This document shows, piece by piece, positions 12,901-24,353 of a stretch of 64,000 nt of DNA; positions within the stretch are counted from its first letter, which is position 1, and the number at the start of each line of letters is the position of its first letter. The stretch covers positions 217,001 through 281,000 of the forward strand of contig NC_087384.1 in NCBI RefSeq assembly GCF_963675165.1. The letters run 5' to 3'. The notes beneath the pieces are model-generated. The model was not told the origin of the DNA and did not search any database. It worked only from the letters and a program-made list of their open reading frames with translations. This stretch comes from Halichondria panicea. Taxonomy: Eukaryota; Porifera; Demospongiae; Suberitida; Halichondriidae. The translations under genes were made by a program, and so were the position numbers.

Positions 12901-15289
12901 ATTAAAAGTGAGCCTTCTGTTTTAGCTTTGATCAATTTCAGCAAAAATGAACATCTGAGATGCCTATGCAACTTTAAAGGAAATGCTAATCTATCTTGAT
13001 CTGGAGAGTCGTTGAAACAGTACAGTGGGTGTGATCATAGCAACAACACTGGCATGTACAGCTGTACTGAAAGCACACACATATGGTGACTGTAATACAC
13101 TATAGGGGACACGCTAAATAATCACACAAACAGTAAATGCTTGGAATGCAGAATAAGGCCTGTTACGTACATGTACATGTACATGCATGTTCTGCTAACC
13201 AGGCATGCAGCTTTTAGGGCTTTGGGGAAAGGCTGAGTAAGTAATGTATAGGAAATGACAAACACTGTCTCTAGACTAGACTACCCAAATTGGTATTTTG
13301 ATTAATAACACACAAGAGGATATGCCCACAGTATTTGGCTGGTAACCAGCTACTGTAGTCATATCCTAATGGCATGCAACTTTTAGAGGACTACAAAGGT
13401 CATACACAAAGAATGCCAGCTCTATGAGCAAGGCCCATATATGGTAACGTCCCGGAGCCCTTGCAATAACACACACACACGATGTGTACACCACAACTAT
13501 GCAGCACTGGCAATACTCGGCCATTCTACTGATCACAGGCTTCCATTAGTAGAGATACCAGTACACTACAGTATAGCAGGCATTGACTATCATAATTATT
13601 ATAGCGGGTAATTGTTATCCACAAAAAAGTCGTTAGTTTTGTAGGCAAGCTGACCTCGACAAAAATTTTACCCATGAAAGCCTAGGCGTGGTTTACCAGA
13701 ACACATGCAATGCAGTGCACGTAACGAAGGAAACGACATTTTTACTCACGTAAATCACCGCTGTTCAACCTACGAAAATCATGACGACGTACTAAAATAG
13801 GGCCGAAGTAACAGTTATGCTTCAGTAATCTATTGGTATTATTTGTACTACTGTTCCAATATATACACCAACCAACTCCACAGTGTTATACTGTACACAC
13901 AGTAACCCCACCTACACACCGTGACCCCACCCATACCACATACACACTATGACCACACCCACACCACATACGTACCTTCCTGGATGTCCTTCTGTGTGTC
14001 GTTGAGCATGGCCAGCAAGTTGTCGAGCTCTGATAGACTACCCTCGTCCACTGGGGGAGGGGGTGATGAGAGGGTGTGGTCTGGGAGGGGTGGAGGTGTG
14101 GAGGAAGTGGAGGACTTGGCTTTGTAGAGCGGACCCTTCTTTACTTCACTGTACTGGACATCGTCAAATGGCTGTGTGTGCGTGTGTGTGTGTGTGTGTG
14201 TGCGTGTGTACATGCAATCAATATGGTAAATAATGTGACTGCATGCATATGGTTTAAACCTCATGAGAATACAACAGGAAGATAAAGAGTGGGTGGCTTG
14301 CCCTATGAGATCGTGTGTATTAAATACATGTTACACTGTTGCAGTACCAAGGCAGTTACAGTAGATCTTTCAAGGCAAAAATATTTACCAGTTGACAATA
14401 AGCAAGCCTATGGCGCTGTATATACATGTACATCAATCTACAGCCTATGCATATACACAGGTGTAGTTCATCAACACATAGCCAGCCCCTGGCAACAATG
14501 TACTGCACATACAAACAACACACACAATTGGATGGTTGACAAAGTGACTATGTTGTCGTGCACACAATGCAGCCTAACAAGGTCATAGCACACGGCTACA
14601 CACCCAGGCTTAATTGGGTGTGGTCAATGGGAATACGACAACAAGGGAGAAACCGTCCAATCAAGACTCAACAATACAGACTAGAGGGTAGCACAAATAA
14701 GCACTTCTTTGTACAGTATACAAATACTGTGGATATCTATAACCTGGATCCAATATTAGTAATTGCCAGCTGATAGTATAGGAAAGTCAGACGTGTTATA
14801 ACATGTGTGTTGTGACTCACTTCGCCTTGTCCTCCTTTTTTATCAGAGTATCGGACAACGATGGACTAGAGGTGGAGAGGGGATACAATCATCATAGATA
14901 TACATACATGTGCACGCAATACAGTTACAAGTATATTAAACTGGTACAGTGCACTAAGCTCACACACAAACAGTTATTATATCTCTCAATACACATTGCT
15001 CTACTTTGTTAAATAAATAATTTCCAACACACACCCCCACCCACTACACTCCACTACACTCACACTCACACCCACCCACTACACTCACAGAGCTTGTGAT
15101 GGAGGCTCGCTCCGGCTCATCACTCAGATGTAAGTCACTCAAGTGATCGAGTGGGGACATAGCACCGTTGACCCCCTGCCTGGAACCAGACCTGGAGTTG
15201 TTGGAGGGTGGTCTGGGGACCATAGCTGGCTGCTCCGGTGGCAAGGCAGCTTGCAGGTCCTCAAGTAACTCATCTGGTGGTTCAAGCAT
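9636..15289 (-). CDS. PXN: Paxillin family focal-adhesion adaptor
   Basis: This scaffold protein of integrin adhesion sites binds kinases and vinculin through LD motifs and targets adhesions through LIM domains. Core exons in transcript order are 15089-15289, 14821-14865, 13976-14171, 11575-11818, 11042-11366, 10502-10732, 10110-10230 and 9636-9781, giving 502 aa in frame. LD motifs are visible: [11 protein letters not shown] (LD1), [12 protein letters not shown] (LD2), [12 protein letters not shown] (LD3), [14 protein letters not shown] (LD4) and [14 protein letters not shown] (LD5). Four C-terminal LIM domains follow (CAACNKQIL.., [21 protein letters not shown].., [17 protein letters not shown].., [25 protein letters not shown]) and the protein ends KLFG. 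The last intron is of the GC-AG type (G|GCAAGT), the only choice that keeps the frame. A 780-base in-phase exon (11935-12714) may be included between LD2 and LD3. The ATG at 15289 puts LD1 at the N-terminus, as in paxillin. Confidence 0.96.
9911..9991 (+). repeat. (GT)n microsatellite
   Basis: About 40 GT units lie in the last paxillin intron. Confidence 0.95.
11927..12714 (-). CDS. Optional paxillin exon or nested gene: RRGS-repeat protein
   Basis: A long open frame lies within a paxillin intron on the same strand. From the ATG at 12697 it encodes 256 aa and stops at 11927. The first third repeats SARQRRAT and QPLHSTLPS units. The last third has about five repeats of the form [16 protein letters not shown], each with an RRxS basophilic-kinase site. 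Read as an exon (acceptor before 12714, donor A|GTGTGT after 11935) it is 780 bases long with phase 1 at both ends. It could therefore be included between the LD2 exon (which ends in phase 1) and the LD3 exon without breaking the frame. The acceptor has a poor pyrimidine tract. The alternative is a separate single-exon gene. I know no family for it. Confidence 0.5.
12728..13975. other. Large paxillin intron, no other gene seen
   Basis: About 1.25 kb of AT-rich intron contains short ACATGTACATGTACATGCATG runs near 13170 and no supported coding region. AGGCGTGG near 13685 resembles the GC-box-like motif seen in nearby promoters. Confidence 0.5.
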
Positions 15290-16010
15290 TGTATGTTTTA
15301 ATAGTTGACAGTGGACTGGCTCTGTCAATGGCTGATATCTAGCTAGCTAGCTGCACTCAAGAACTCTCTAAAGGAAATGTGGTAGACTTATTATGACCAG
15401 ACTGCATTCATAGAATTCCACAGCACTTAACTAAGTTAATGCGGTGACTAAATACAGCCCTGTTAGTTTCTAATGTTCACTAGATTCTACAAAATCTATA
15501 TGCCAGTCTATACGCGAGTTGGCATACAGCCCCATGCATGAACATACCTAGGTCCATTGATAGACGTATTATATGACAGATGGGGTGCCAAGAAGTGCCC
15601 ACAAAAGATTAGCTTGAACTGTGAAGCCTCGTGTGTATTCACTTCTTTGTGTTGAAATGTTGTTGGATCACAGACACACCTCCAAAAACCACGCCCACAT
15701 AATGTCTACAAAATAATGGAACAAAAACCACGCCCACATAATGTCCAGAAATAGTCTAATGGAACATCATAGAGAAAAGTCGGCCTTGCTATATCACAAC
15801 ACCCTTTTTGAAGGGGCGTGGCTTGCGAGACTAAATCAAGATCAAGAAGAGACAGAAAAACACCAACAAAAAGATAAAACAAGTTGTACAAGTATAGAAA
15901 AAAAGCTCACCAATTTATGTCAGAGAGTCTGAAAGTGTTGTCTACTATATTAAATCATTGCCCAAATTTTGGTTGTGGTGGGCTTTAAATAGGAACTCTC
16001 AGGTTACAAG
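15290..16010. promoter_or_regulatory. Bidirectional promoter region, paxillin and PP4C
   Basis: The start codons of the divergent paxillin and PP4C genes are 721 bases apart. The region has a direct repeat of AAAACCACGCCCACATAATG at about 15685 and 15724, and a third GGGGCGTGG at about 15816 in the opposite sense. CCACGCCCAC matches the known KLF/Sp CACCC-box consensus. Binding is inferred. Confidence 0.45.
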
Positions 16011-16279
16011 ATGACAAACTATTCTGATTTGGATAGGTAAGAAGTCTGAGTTGATAGAATCTAGTACCCCCATTATTATTAACAGATATAGGTACTGTAT
16101 GTACAGTACACTTATTGATTGATCATGCTGGAAATGATGTAATCCCATACAGACAAATAGAACAGTTACGTCGATGTGAGATTATCAAGGAGAATGAGGT
16201 CAAGAATCTTTGTGCCAAGGCAAGAGAGATTCTGATTGAGGAGAGCAATGTACAGAGAATAGACCCTCCAGTCACAGTG

Positions 16280-16330
<51 letters not shown>

Positions 16331-18801
16331 CCAATGTGCATGTAGCTCTCCTCTTGATTTGTATTTTCGATACACTGTACATGTACACGTGCTAATCAAT
16401 CATGGAGTGCCTCAATGAAGCTCGCATGATCAACATAGTGCCTGTAATAAGGTCTTTACTTACCCACACAGATATGTGGGGATATTCACGGGCAATTCTA
16501 CGATCTCAAGGAGCTGTTTAAAGTCGGAGGAGATGTTCCAGAGACTAACTACTTGTTTCTGGGTGACTTTGTTGACCGAGGCTTCTACAGTGTGGAGACA
16601 TTCCTGCTACTACTGGCCCTCAAGGTGAGCAACCCACTTATTGAGGGGGACATTTAATTGATGATTTCATTATTTTCATTTTAAATGAAAACCTGTTTCT
16701 GTGGGGATGTTTTATTATTGCCCAGATCATCAACTTGCTTAGGTTGCCTACCTCTATGATTCAACGGTAGATTGTACACATACAGTGCCCAATGTGTGTT
16801 ATGTGTCACAATGTTGGTGCCAATCAACTTGGCTGACTAGTAACCATCCTTAACTTTGTCCGCTGGAGATTATATGGCCAGACAGACTTGGCACAACTCG
16901 TGTACTCTTAGTTTAGTGTTGGCTCATGTGAACTTACTGTACTGCTACTGTGTTGCTAGGTGAGGTATCCAGACAGAATCACATTAATCAGAGGGAACCA
17001 CGAGAGCAGGCAAATCACTCAGGTACGTAAAAATGCTATAATTATAGTTTTGTCTATTTCATAATTATATGGTTTATTCATGATTACATACGTGTGTGTA
17101 TAGTGTGTATTACTATAGCTTCTTCACGGTATATATTTGAACGGCAGGTGTATGGTTTTTATGACGAGTGTAAGAGGAAGTACGGCTCAGTGAATGTGTG
17201 GAGATACTGCACTGAGATCTTTGACTACCTCAGTCTCTCTGCCATTGTGGATGGCAAGGTACATTGTACAGTACCTTCTCTGTCTATCTTCTCAAGCTCA
17301 CACTATTTCTCGAATAATTGTCTCTTTATTGTACACGTAGCGATTGCAGAGTATACAAATGATGTACTGGTTATGAGTTGATACAGTTCACTTTCATCAA
17401 GCCTAGCTTTGTTGATACAGAAACTGTAGTACTAGATTTGTCCGTGTGTGTGTGTGTGTGTATCTCTGACACTAATGAAGTGTATATTTGAACGCGTGGG
17501 TGTTAATTAAAGCGTGTCACAAATGTACAACGTACAGCATAGTTATGATTATGGTTCTCTGTCTGTCAGGTGTTCTGTGTCCACGGTGGTCTCTCCCCTT
17601 CCATTAACACTCTGGATCAGATACGCTCCATTGATAGGAAACAAGAAGTACCTCATGATGGACCAATGTGCGACCTGCTCTGGTCAGACCCTGAAGGTTC
17701 GTACCTCCTAGTAGTGTTAACGTTTCATTTAGTTTGGCTGGTTTATCACTACTTAGAGCGTTTTAAGATTTTTTTTTGGTGTAGATGGATTTTGGCACAT
17801 TCATGTAACATATTTCAGTGGTAGGAGTAACAGAAAGCTTTAGGCTCTACACTGAAGGTATTCATTTTCTCTCTCTTTCACTTCGTGCAGATCTCAAGGG
17901 TTGGGGCATCAGTCCAAGAGGAGCTGGCTACCTCTTTGGCAGTGATGTAGTTCAAGAGGTGTGTATTGTGTGTTGTCAATTGTACACGTACATCTATGTG
18001 TGGCTAGAGGTGTTAGAAAAGTTTCAGATAAAAGCACAGAACTTTTGGGCCTGAAAGCAATCGCTGATTTACATATAAGCACAGCGTAATTATTGTAACA
18101 CTCAAGGCTGGAAATTGAATAGAGAGTAAATCTGATGCAGTCATTGTTGTTGAAGCTGCTCTCTTCTGTTGTGTTTTGTGTATCCTACTACCATGCACAC
18201 TTACTGTTGTGGTTTTGCTCCAGTTCTGCACAACCAACAGTGTGGAGATGATCTGTCGAGCTCACCAGTTGGTGATGGAGGGTTGCAAGTGGCACTTTGG
18301 TGAGTCAGTGCTCACTGTGTGGTCTGCTCCAAACTACTGCTACAGGTAAGTATGCAGTTAACTCTTGTCACTCTACATGCATAATTATACTGTGTGTACT
18401 AAAGTAAGTAAGATGCTAACACATACCACACTGTGTACAGTAGCCATGGGGGGGGGGGAGGTGTGGATTGCTATAACAGTGTATGGAGGGATACTACTAC
18501 ATGTCACTGTCTTGTAATTATCGATTATCTACACAATTTCATTATCACTGCTTTTTTTCCATTTTCAGATGTGGTAATGTGGCTGCCATTTTTGAACTGG
18601 ATGAGAACATAAGGAAAAGCTATACAATATTCGAAGCAGCTCCAAACGTGAGCATAATTATATGAATCACATTCCGTACAGCTAATTAATGACTGCAAGT
18701 GCTTGTACACAACCGTTCTTCACAGTGTATTTTCTTACCCATGCATGCAGGAGGTCCGTGGTGAGCCACTGAGAAAACCTATCCCAGAGTACTTTTTATG
18801 A
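16011..18801 (+). CDS. PPP4C: Protein phosphatase 4 catalytic subunit
   Basis: This PPP-family Ser/Thr phosphatase acts with regulatory R2/R3 subunits in DNA repair, centrosome and signalling roles. Ten exons fit: 16011-16036, 16153-16276, 16472-16624, 16960-17022, 17148-17258, 17570-17696, 17891-17958, 18224-18345, 18569-18647 and 18751-18801. They give 307 aa, the same length as the vertebrate enzyme. All metal-binding and catalytic blocks are present: [43 protein letters not shown] and [11 protein letters not shown]. The C-terminal tail ends YFL, the site of carboxymethylation in PP2A-like enzymes. N-terminal [14 protein letters not shown] and the [14 protein letters not shown] block separate PP4 from PP2A and PP6. 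Divergent from paxillin. Confidence 0.98.
16284..16329 (+). repeat. (AC)n microsatellite
   Basis: About 23 AC units lie a few bases after the PP4C exon 2 donor. Confidence 0.9.
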
Positions 18802-19106
18802 TCCATTGTACATTATATAGATTCTAAGAACTGTCTATTTATGTGTGTATAAAATTATACTTATATTTGTGCGTGGCCTGTACATTTTAATGTGAATATT
18901 CATTGTCGTCACCATTTTATTTACCGAGTTTATGCCTAATTATAATTATGCAGTACTGAGTCAGCTGACTTCAATTGGTTAGTAATCCACTAAAATTGAT
19001 TTATAACATTTCTTTGAGAACCACATGTATACAACATGTGGTGTACAACACATCAACTGAAGGAGATCAAATTGTAGCATAACAATAATTATTATTTATA
19101 CAGCAG
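18802..19106. other. Convergent 3' region, PP4C and CCDC42-like
   Basis: The stretch is AT-rich and holds the two facing 3' UTRs. No further feature is supported. Confidence 0.5.
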
Positions 19107-20796
19107 CTAGCTGAGTGGTTGTAGTCGTAGTAACTGTTGGTTAGGAATGGCTGATTCATGTCTCTGGATTTCATGAGTGATCTCAGTCAAATCTTTCAGG
19201 AATGTTTGGAGCTGCGGGGAAAACACAATTAAAACACCACAAGTATTATAATAATGAGCACAGAATTATATTTGACCACTGCAACAACATAAATCATCAT
19301 ATCAGTCAATCACGTACCTTGTCTAACTGTAGCAGTGTTTGTTCAGCCTCGTGTGCTGGCACTCTCCGCTGTAGGTGCTTGTACATTAGAGTGGAGAGAT
19401 TATGAGTAGCCATCTTGATCTGACCCAACAAGAGCGTCTTCTGAGTCGAGGTGGTCTGAATACGAATCCACTCACTCTCCCTGAGAAATAAATAGTAAAC
19501 ATCAGTAGTATAGTACATACATACAGTATCGAACTAATCTCAAACATTGCTTTTACAGTACGTAGATATACAAATTAAAGGGGATTAAAATCAATCAACT
19601 GGATGCAGTAAAGACAGTACACATACATACGAGAAAAAGTACTTTGTACTAATTGTAGGACAGAGTTCATGAACTGCCTACTCTCTCTCACCACTTCATG
19701 GTCTTGGTCTGAGCCTCCTCCAGTCTGGTCTGCAAGTGAGCCAGCTCATTGTTACATGCCAGCACCTCGTTGTTCTTATCATCAGTGAACTTCTTCATAC
19801 TCGCCCTTTGTATTTCAATCAAGTCTTGAGACTCTCTCTCATTCTCCATTAGGTCTTCTCTCGTGTGCTCCAAAGTACTGTAGCGTGCTATCACTTCATG
19901 GACCTCGTCAAACTGTTTAATTATAGCATGTGATTATTGGTCATTATTTCTAGAAAGTATAATTATAATGAACACAAACACATCAAGGCCGGCTATACTG
20001 ATGCCCATGGTATGAATATAAATACCAGTCCCAGCTCTGACTTCTTTTATAGCTAGGCATTCACGGTTGAGGCTACTTTTCAAAAGTGATTTTCTCGCTT
20101 ACTTCATCCGAGTAGTCTATGACACTCTCCATAAACTGTTTACAGGCTGCATATCTAGCCATATCGTTCTTCTGCTCCTTGACGATTGCAGAGTGCTCTT
20201 GTAGCTCCTGCCCTAGCCGCTCGATCTCTTTGTCCTTCTGACGACCTAGCTCCTGTTCGGTTTTGGTCTTCTTAAGAGCACGGCCTCGTTTCAAATCATT
20301 TTCCTGAAAATTGAAGCCAAAACGGAGCTCATTGTTAGCTAATTAAAATAATAATTATGTAAACCTTCAAGAATTTGTCAAACTTGAGAAGTGATTCTTT
20401 TAGCTGTTGCTCTTTTCGCTCGAGCTCATCGCGACGTTGCTGTAGAGTCTCCATTTTCAACTGGAACTCCTGGAAACAAAATAACAGACAATTAATTTTT
20501 GTCATAATTATAATTAATTTTACCTCTTTTTGTGAAGCGAGGGCTTGCTCCACTTCTGCCATCTCTCTTCTCTTCTCCAACAGCCTGGTAGCTGGTGTCA
20601 GATGATTCGACTCTTTCTCTGGCATCTTACTACATGTAAATCAAGTAACAATAAGCTAGGAAGCCTAGCATCTGTTACACTGGCTATATATTGGATCTAG
20701 TTTGGTTGTCTTTGCTACTGAGTTGCACACTTACACCATATCCTCAAGAGTGCTTTTGAAGATCTCATCAATTCCACCACTTCCACGGTCTGCCAT
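19107..20796 (-). CDS. CCDC42/CFAP73-type coiled-coil axonemal protein (DUF4200)
   Basis: Exons in transcript order are 20737-20796, 20524-20625, 20365-20469, 20103-20303, 19692-19912, 19318-19480 and 19107-19211, giving 318 aa in frame. The protein is nearly all predicted coiled coil. It matches the CCDC42/CFAP73 family in order and wording: TRLLEKRREM, FQLKMETLQQRRDELERKE, FDKFLKENDLKRGRAL, FDEVHEVIARYSTL, NNELAHLQTRLEEA, WIRIQTTSTQKTLLLGQIKMATHNL. Family members sit in the motile cilium or sperm flagellum (CFAP73 in the modified inner dynein arm region, CCDC42 in the sperm connecting region). Which of the two this one corresponds to cannot be decided here. It shares a 191-base promoter with the WD40 gene. 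Confidence 0.92.
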
Positions 20797-20987
20797 GCTG
20801 GCTTGTATTTTTACCAACAGAGAAAATACAGCCAAACTTGAGATTGACAGGAAAGTAGCTATAGCAACACGCCTTGGAGCAACTACGAGCCCCTCCCTCC
20901 TTTTGTGCATACGTCACTGCAATGGAGGGGCGTTGCTCATTGAGACAACACACTGTTTTATCAAGCTGAATACAAAGTTTGCAAGCT
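20797..20987. promoter_or_regulatory. Bidirectional promoter with candidate X-box
   Basis: The two start codons are only 191 bases apart. GTAGCTATAGCAAC at 20855-20868 matches the RFX X-box palindrome GTTGCCATGGCAAC at 11 of 14 positions. A looser pair GTTGCT..GAGACAAC lies near 20932. RFX factors are the known activators of cilium genes in animals; use of this site is inferred. Confidence 0.45.
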
Positions 20988-23250
20988 ATGCCTGTGCTTA
21001 CAGAAGAACTAGCAAAATATAAGGCACACAGGTAAAAAATAGATTGATATCTACAGTTTTAGTTATTGTGTTCTCTAGGTGGCAGTTATCCTGTGTAGCC
21101 TTCAATCACAATGGCACTCAGCTAGCCAGTGGTGGTTGGGACAAAGAGGTACACATCTGGGATGCTAGCAATTTGGAGCTGATACACAGCCTCAAGGGAG
21201 CACATAAAGTGCCCATTACAAGCCTCTGTTGGCACATGCCCAGTAAAGGTCGACTCATTTGCACTGGCTCTGCCGATAACACTGCAGTCCTCTGGCATGC
21301 AGAGACTGGCCAGCGACTGGGCTGCCTTGCAGAGCATTCAGGATGGGTACTTGGTACTTGCTTTTCAAAGAGTGGGAGTTTCTTAGCTACTGCTTCCTGG
21401 GATCACTTGGTTCGAATATGGGACCCTGCAACGGAAACGCTCATCAACGATCTCAGAGGGCACAATAGTGGTGTCTGGTCAGTGGATTTCCATCCAAAAT
21501 CGTCTACTCTCTGCACTGCTAGCGAGGATGGCACTGTCAAGGTTTGGGATGCTAGGACCAATCGAGTGGTGAGGACACTCTCTGGGGGGCATAGTCAGGG
21601 GGTGTACTGTGCCAAATGGTCACCAGATGGAGCGATGATTGCTTCAGGTTCAGCAGATACGAAGGTGAATGTAGCTGAAAGCTTATAGAGGGTATAATAT
21701 TCACATGATATTATGCTCAATTCTCGAATTTGTAGACGCCATAAAGTAATAGTTGTTTAAAGAGATGCTTTATTTAACCGTAATTATTTTGAGAGTGACT
21801 AGAATCAGCTCCGTATAAACCAATATTTGATTGCCTTTCATTATATACACAGATATGCATCTGGGAGCCCAGTACTGGATATGTGATCAACACAATATAC
21901 GGCCATACTGATACAGTCAAAGATTTAGTCTTCAATCCACAAACAGAAAATGTGGCTCTTCCAATCCTCGCCTCCGCAGGTGACTTTTCCATTCACATTT
22001 CTGACCCCAGGCCCACGCAAAAAGCTGATCTTCTCTCCCTCTCACCACACCTTCCTGGAAAAGAAGTAGAAGCTGTAGACATTTCCCCTGATGGTTCGCT
22101 GCTTGTCTCAGGGGGACGAGATGGTTATCTTGCTCTAATGACTCTGTTTGTACCATCTTTAGCTCCTTACACAAGGCAAAATACTGCTTCTATTTTGCAA
22201 AGAAGTCACAATGTTCGCAATCGTTCATACATTTATGATGCTACAGCTGACGATATTTCTGAAGTCGATTCTGAGATCTTTGAAGACGATATGCAGGCCG
22301 AAATGGAGGCAGATGCTTTAGACAACATTTTAGCTGACAGGTCAAGAGTAAACCGAAATGTATCAACATTGTCTGCTGTTGCTAAAATGAAGCGAATGAG
22401 TCGTCTGGGAGAAAAAGAAGTGGACTTAGGTGATCATGCGACAGTTAAGAGGAAAGGACCAAGTGCTCGGGAATCTAGAAGCAAGAGAGTTCAACAAAAG
22501 GCTGTTGATATTCCTACAATGATAGCTCACCTCACTGCTACAAATCGTCGGTTTGGAGCCGAAGAAAGCAGCAGTGGTAGTGAATCAGAAGATGAAGATA
22601 CTCAAGATGTCAAGGAGGACTTGCTAGTTAAAGTGTCTTCGAGAGTCTCCAAGTACAGTGGCTTCAATCGAAAAGCCTCAGTCCAGGAAGCAATCTATAA
22701 GCCTCCCCCACCGCAGCTAGCTCTACTACCAGATGGAGCTGTAGGTAAACTAAAACATAGTCGTGGCGTATTTGAAAGTACTGGACTTGATGAAATGATC
22801 GAAGAAGAAATCGAAGACCAACCAAAGTCGGAATTGAACTTGGAAGAGATGAAACATGTTTCCAGTGAGAATACCCTAACTGATAATATTGCAGATGATG
22901 AATACTATGCAACTCTTCTCCCTGGGGAGCTCGAAAGCCCTACACATATTGTCAGAGATGACTCGATGAATTTCGATACAGAGTCGCTCATGCAATCCGG
23001 AAAGTATTCGCTCAATTCACCAGACTACATTCTGAACTCCAGTCTACGCTTTGAAGACTTCAAAAACAATCGTGAACTTGTGACATCATCGCCCGTCGAT
23101 ATGACATCTCCTTCGCACGCAGGTCAGGGTAAGAAACTATTTGCACCAACTCTAGACCCTGCTCTGGAAGAAGATGGGGAAGATTCTTTTGCAGACGAGT
23201 TAGGTAGTGGAGATGAATATGGAGACAATATTCCTCTGAGCATGATTTAG
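20988..23250 (+). CDS. WD40-repeat protein with long acidic C-terminal tail
   Basis: Three exons, 20988-21031, 21079-21664 and 21853-23250, give 675 aa. Residues 1-15 are MPVLTEELAKYKAHR. A beta-propeller follows with clear WD units: FNHNGTQLASGGWDKEVHIWD, ICTGSADNTAVLWH, FLATASWDHLVRIWD, TLCTASEDGTVKVWD, MIASGSADTKICIWE and LLVSGGRDGYLALM. After about residue 300 the protein is low complexity, with acidic clusters, a KKRR-like basic patch region and PPPP. I do not recognise an exact orthologue. The shared promoter with a cilium coiled-coil gene suggests, but does not show, a ciliary or centriolar role. Intron 2 contains a fragment of the palindromic repeat family. Confidence 0.85.
21668..21785. 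repeat. Palindromic MITE-like element, fragment
   Basis: WD40 intron 2 contains GAAAGCTTA, ATGCTCAATTCTCGAATTTG, GCCATAAAGTAA, GATGCTTTATTTAAC and TTTTGAGAGTGACTAGA, in an order matching parts of copy A at 3362-3682. It is degraded and shortened. Confidence 0.5.
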
Positions 23251-23392
23251 TGCCTATAGCTATAATAATTATTACAGTGCATGTTTGCCTTTTATTGTGT
23301 AAACTTTTTAATTTACTATATCATGTAGTTTCGTTCATTTTTATTTAGTGACATTATGTACCCGAAAAAAGACCCTACCACTATATATATAT

Positions 23393-23462
23393 AAAGACAC
23401 CTTCAAGGTCATAAGGAAGCATTGGGCTATCACATTAATTGAAAACTTTGGATAGAATACAC
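23393..23462 (+). pseudogene. Relic of a desaturase last exon
   Basis: CCTTCAAGG..AAGCATTGGGCTATCACATTAATTGAAAACTTTGGATAGAATA aligns with the C-terminal coding end of desaturase 1 at about 27479-27538 (CCTTCAAGG, AGGCATTGGGCTGTCATATT, CTTGAAAAACTTAGGACAGAATA). It carries insertions and deletions and no open frame. It appears to be what is left of a third tandem copy upstream of the two intact genes. Confidence 0.6.
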
Positions 23463-23904
23463 ATCGGATAGCAATATAATGTGTGTAAGGTCTACATGCA
23501 TGCATGTAAAATTTCTAATATGAAAGCACCGCGGGTGCTGATGCCTCGGTGGAGGTGCCAAAGCTACATAACATAAAGCTACTAATAGCTAGCTTTTATA
23601 CACACATTGATTATAATTAATTATCATGATTAATTTTGCTGCATGCAGAATCCAGAATCACAGGGAAACTCAAATAGTGGGTAATGATCGACGATGATCG
23701 TTGTTAAAACGATCGATGCCAAAAGTTCAAGTCTAAAATTAATGGCTGCAAGTCAACAGAGCCTTGCAGCTCTCTTCTCACTCTTGCAGGTACTAATAGC
23801 TAGCGTTCTAGTGCAGAGTTAACTACTAAGTAGAGTAGCAACACTCGGTGAACAAGTTTTGCTACGGACTCTTCTGAAAAGGCTGCAATGGCATTCCAAG
23901 TAAG

Positions 23905-24110
23905 CAAAACTAGGCATAACTCGAGAACGAAGCTTTATTTTGCAAATCCACAAATACCAAGCCAAGAAAACATGACTAGAAGCCTATAGAAACTCTTACT
24001 TGCACTTCATTGATCCTTGAGCAGCTGAAACAGTCTACACACACACACAGACACACACAGACACACAAACACACTACCGTATACCTCGCTTGCGCATGCG
24101 CACCGAGGCA
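23905..24110. repeat. Dispersed repeat, copy 1 (inverse copy at 32516-32700)
   Basis: ATAACTCGAGAA, TCCACAAAT, GACTAGAAGCCTATA, AGCTGAA and a terminal ACACACACAGACACAC run appear in the same order, on the opposite strand, at 32516-32700. It ends near GCTTGCGCATGCGCACCGAGG, a motif seen again at about 50740. Family unknown. Confidence 0.5.
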
Positions 24111-24188
24111 TAATAATTCAGTGTGTAATTATAATTATAGATGACTTACCGGATATGGAATCTCCACTGTGCAGGAAGTGTGTAGTCT

Positions 24189-24233
24189 CGAATACCCGCC
24201 TCAACCTAAAAGCTCGGGTATTCGAGACTAGGA
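24189..24233. repeat. Short hairpin repeat, TAGTCTCGAATACC ends
   Basis: TAGTCTCGAATACCCG and CGGGTATTCGAGACTA face each other across about 14 bases and are perfect inverted repeats of 16 bases. Confidence 0.75.
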
Positions 24234-24353
24234 AGTGTGCTAGATCTATATAGATCTAATTTTATGTGCATAAGCAAAACCAGGGGTGCATTGTATAGCT
24301 AGTACTGTCAGAAGACCAAGATAGAATAACCTTCAAGATAACTGATCCCAGAG

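Larger units (their letters stand above)
23251..24353. other. Intergenic spacer, WD40 to desaturase 1
   Basis: This 1.1 kb holds a desaturase exon relic (23393-23462), a CACCGCGGGTGCTGATGCCTCGGTG motif region near 23527, a repeat shared with 32520-32700 (about 23905-24110), and a palindromic TAGTCTCGAATACC.. hairpin (24189-24233). Confidence 0.6.
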
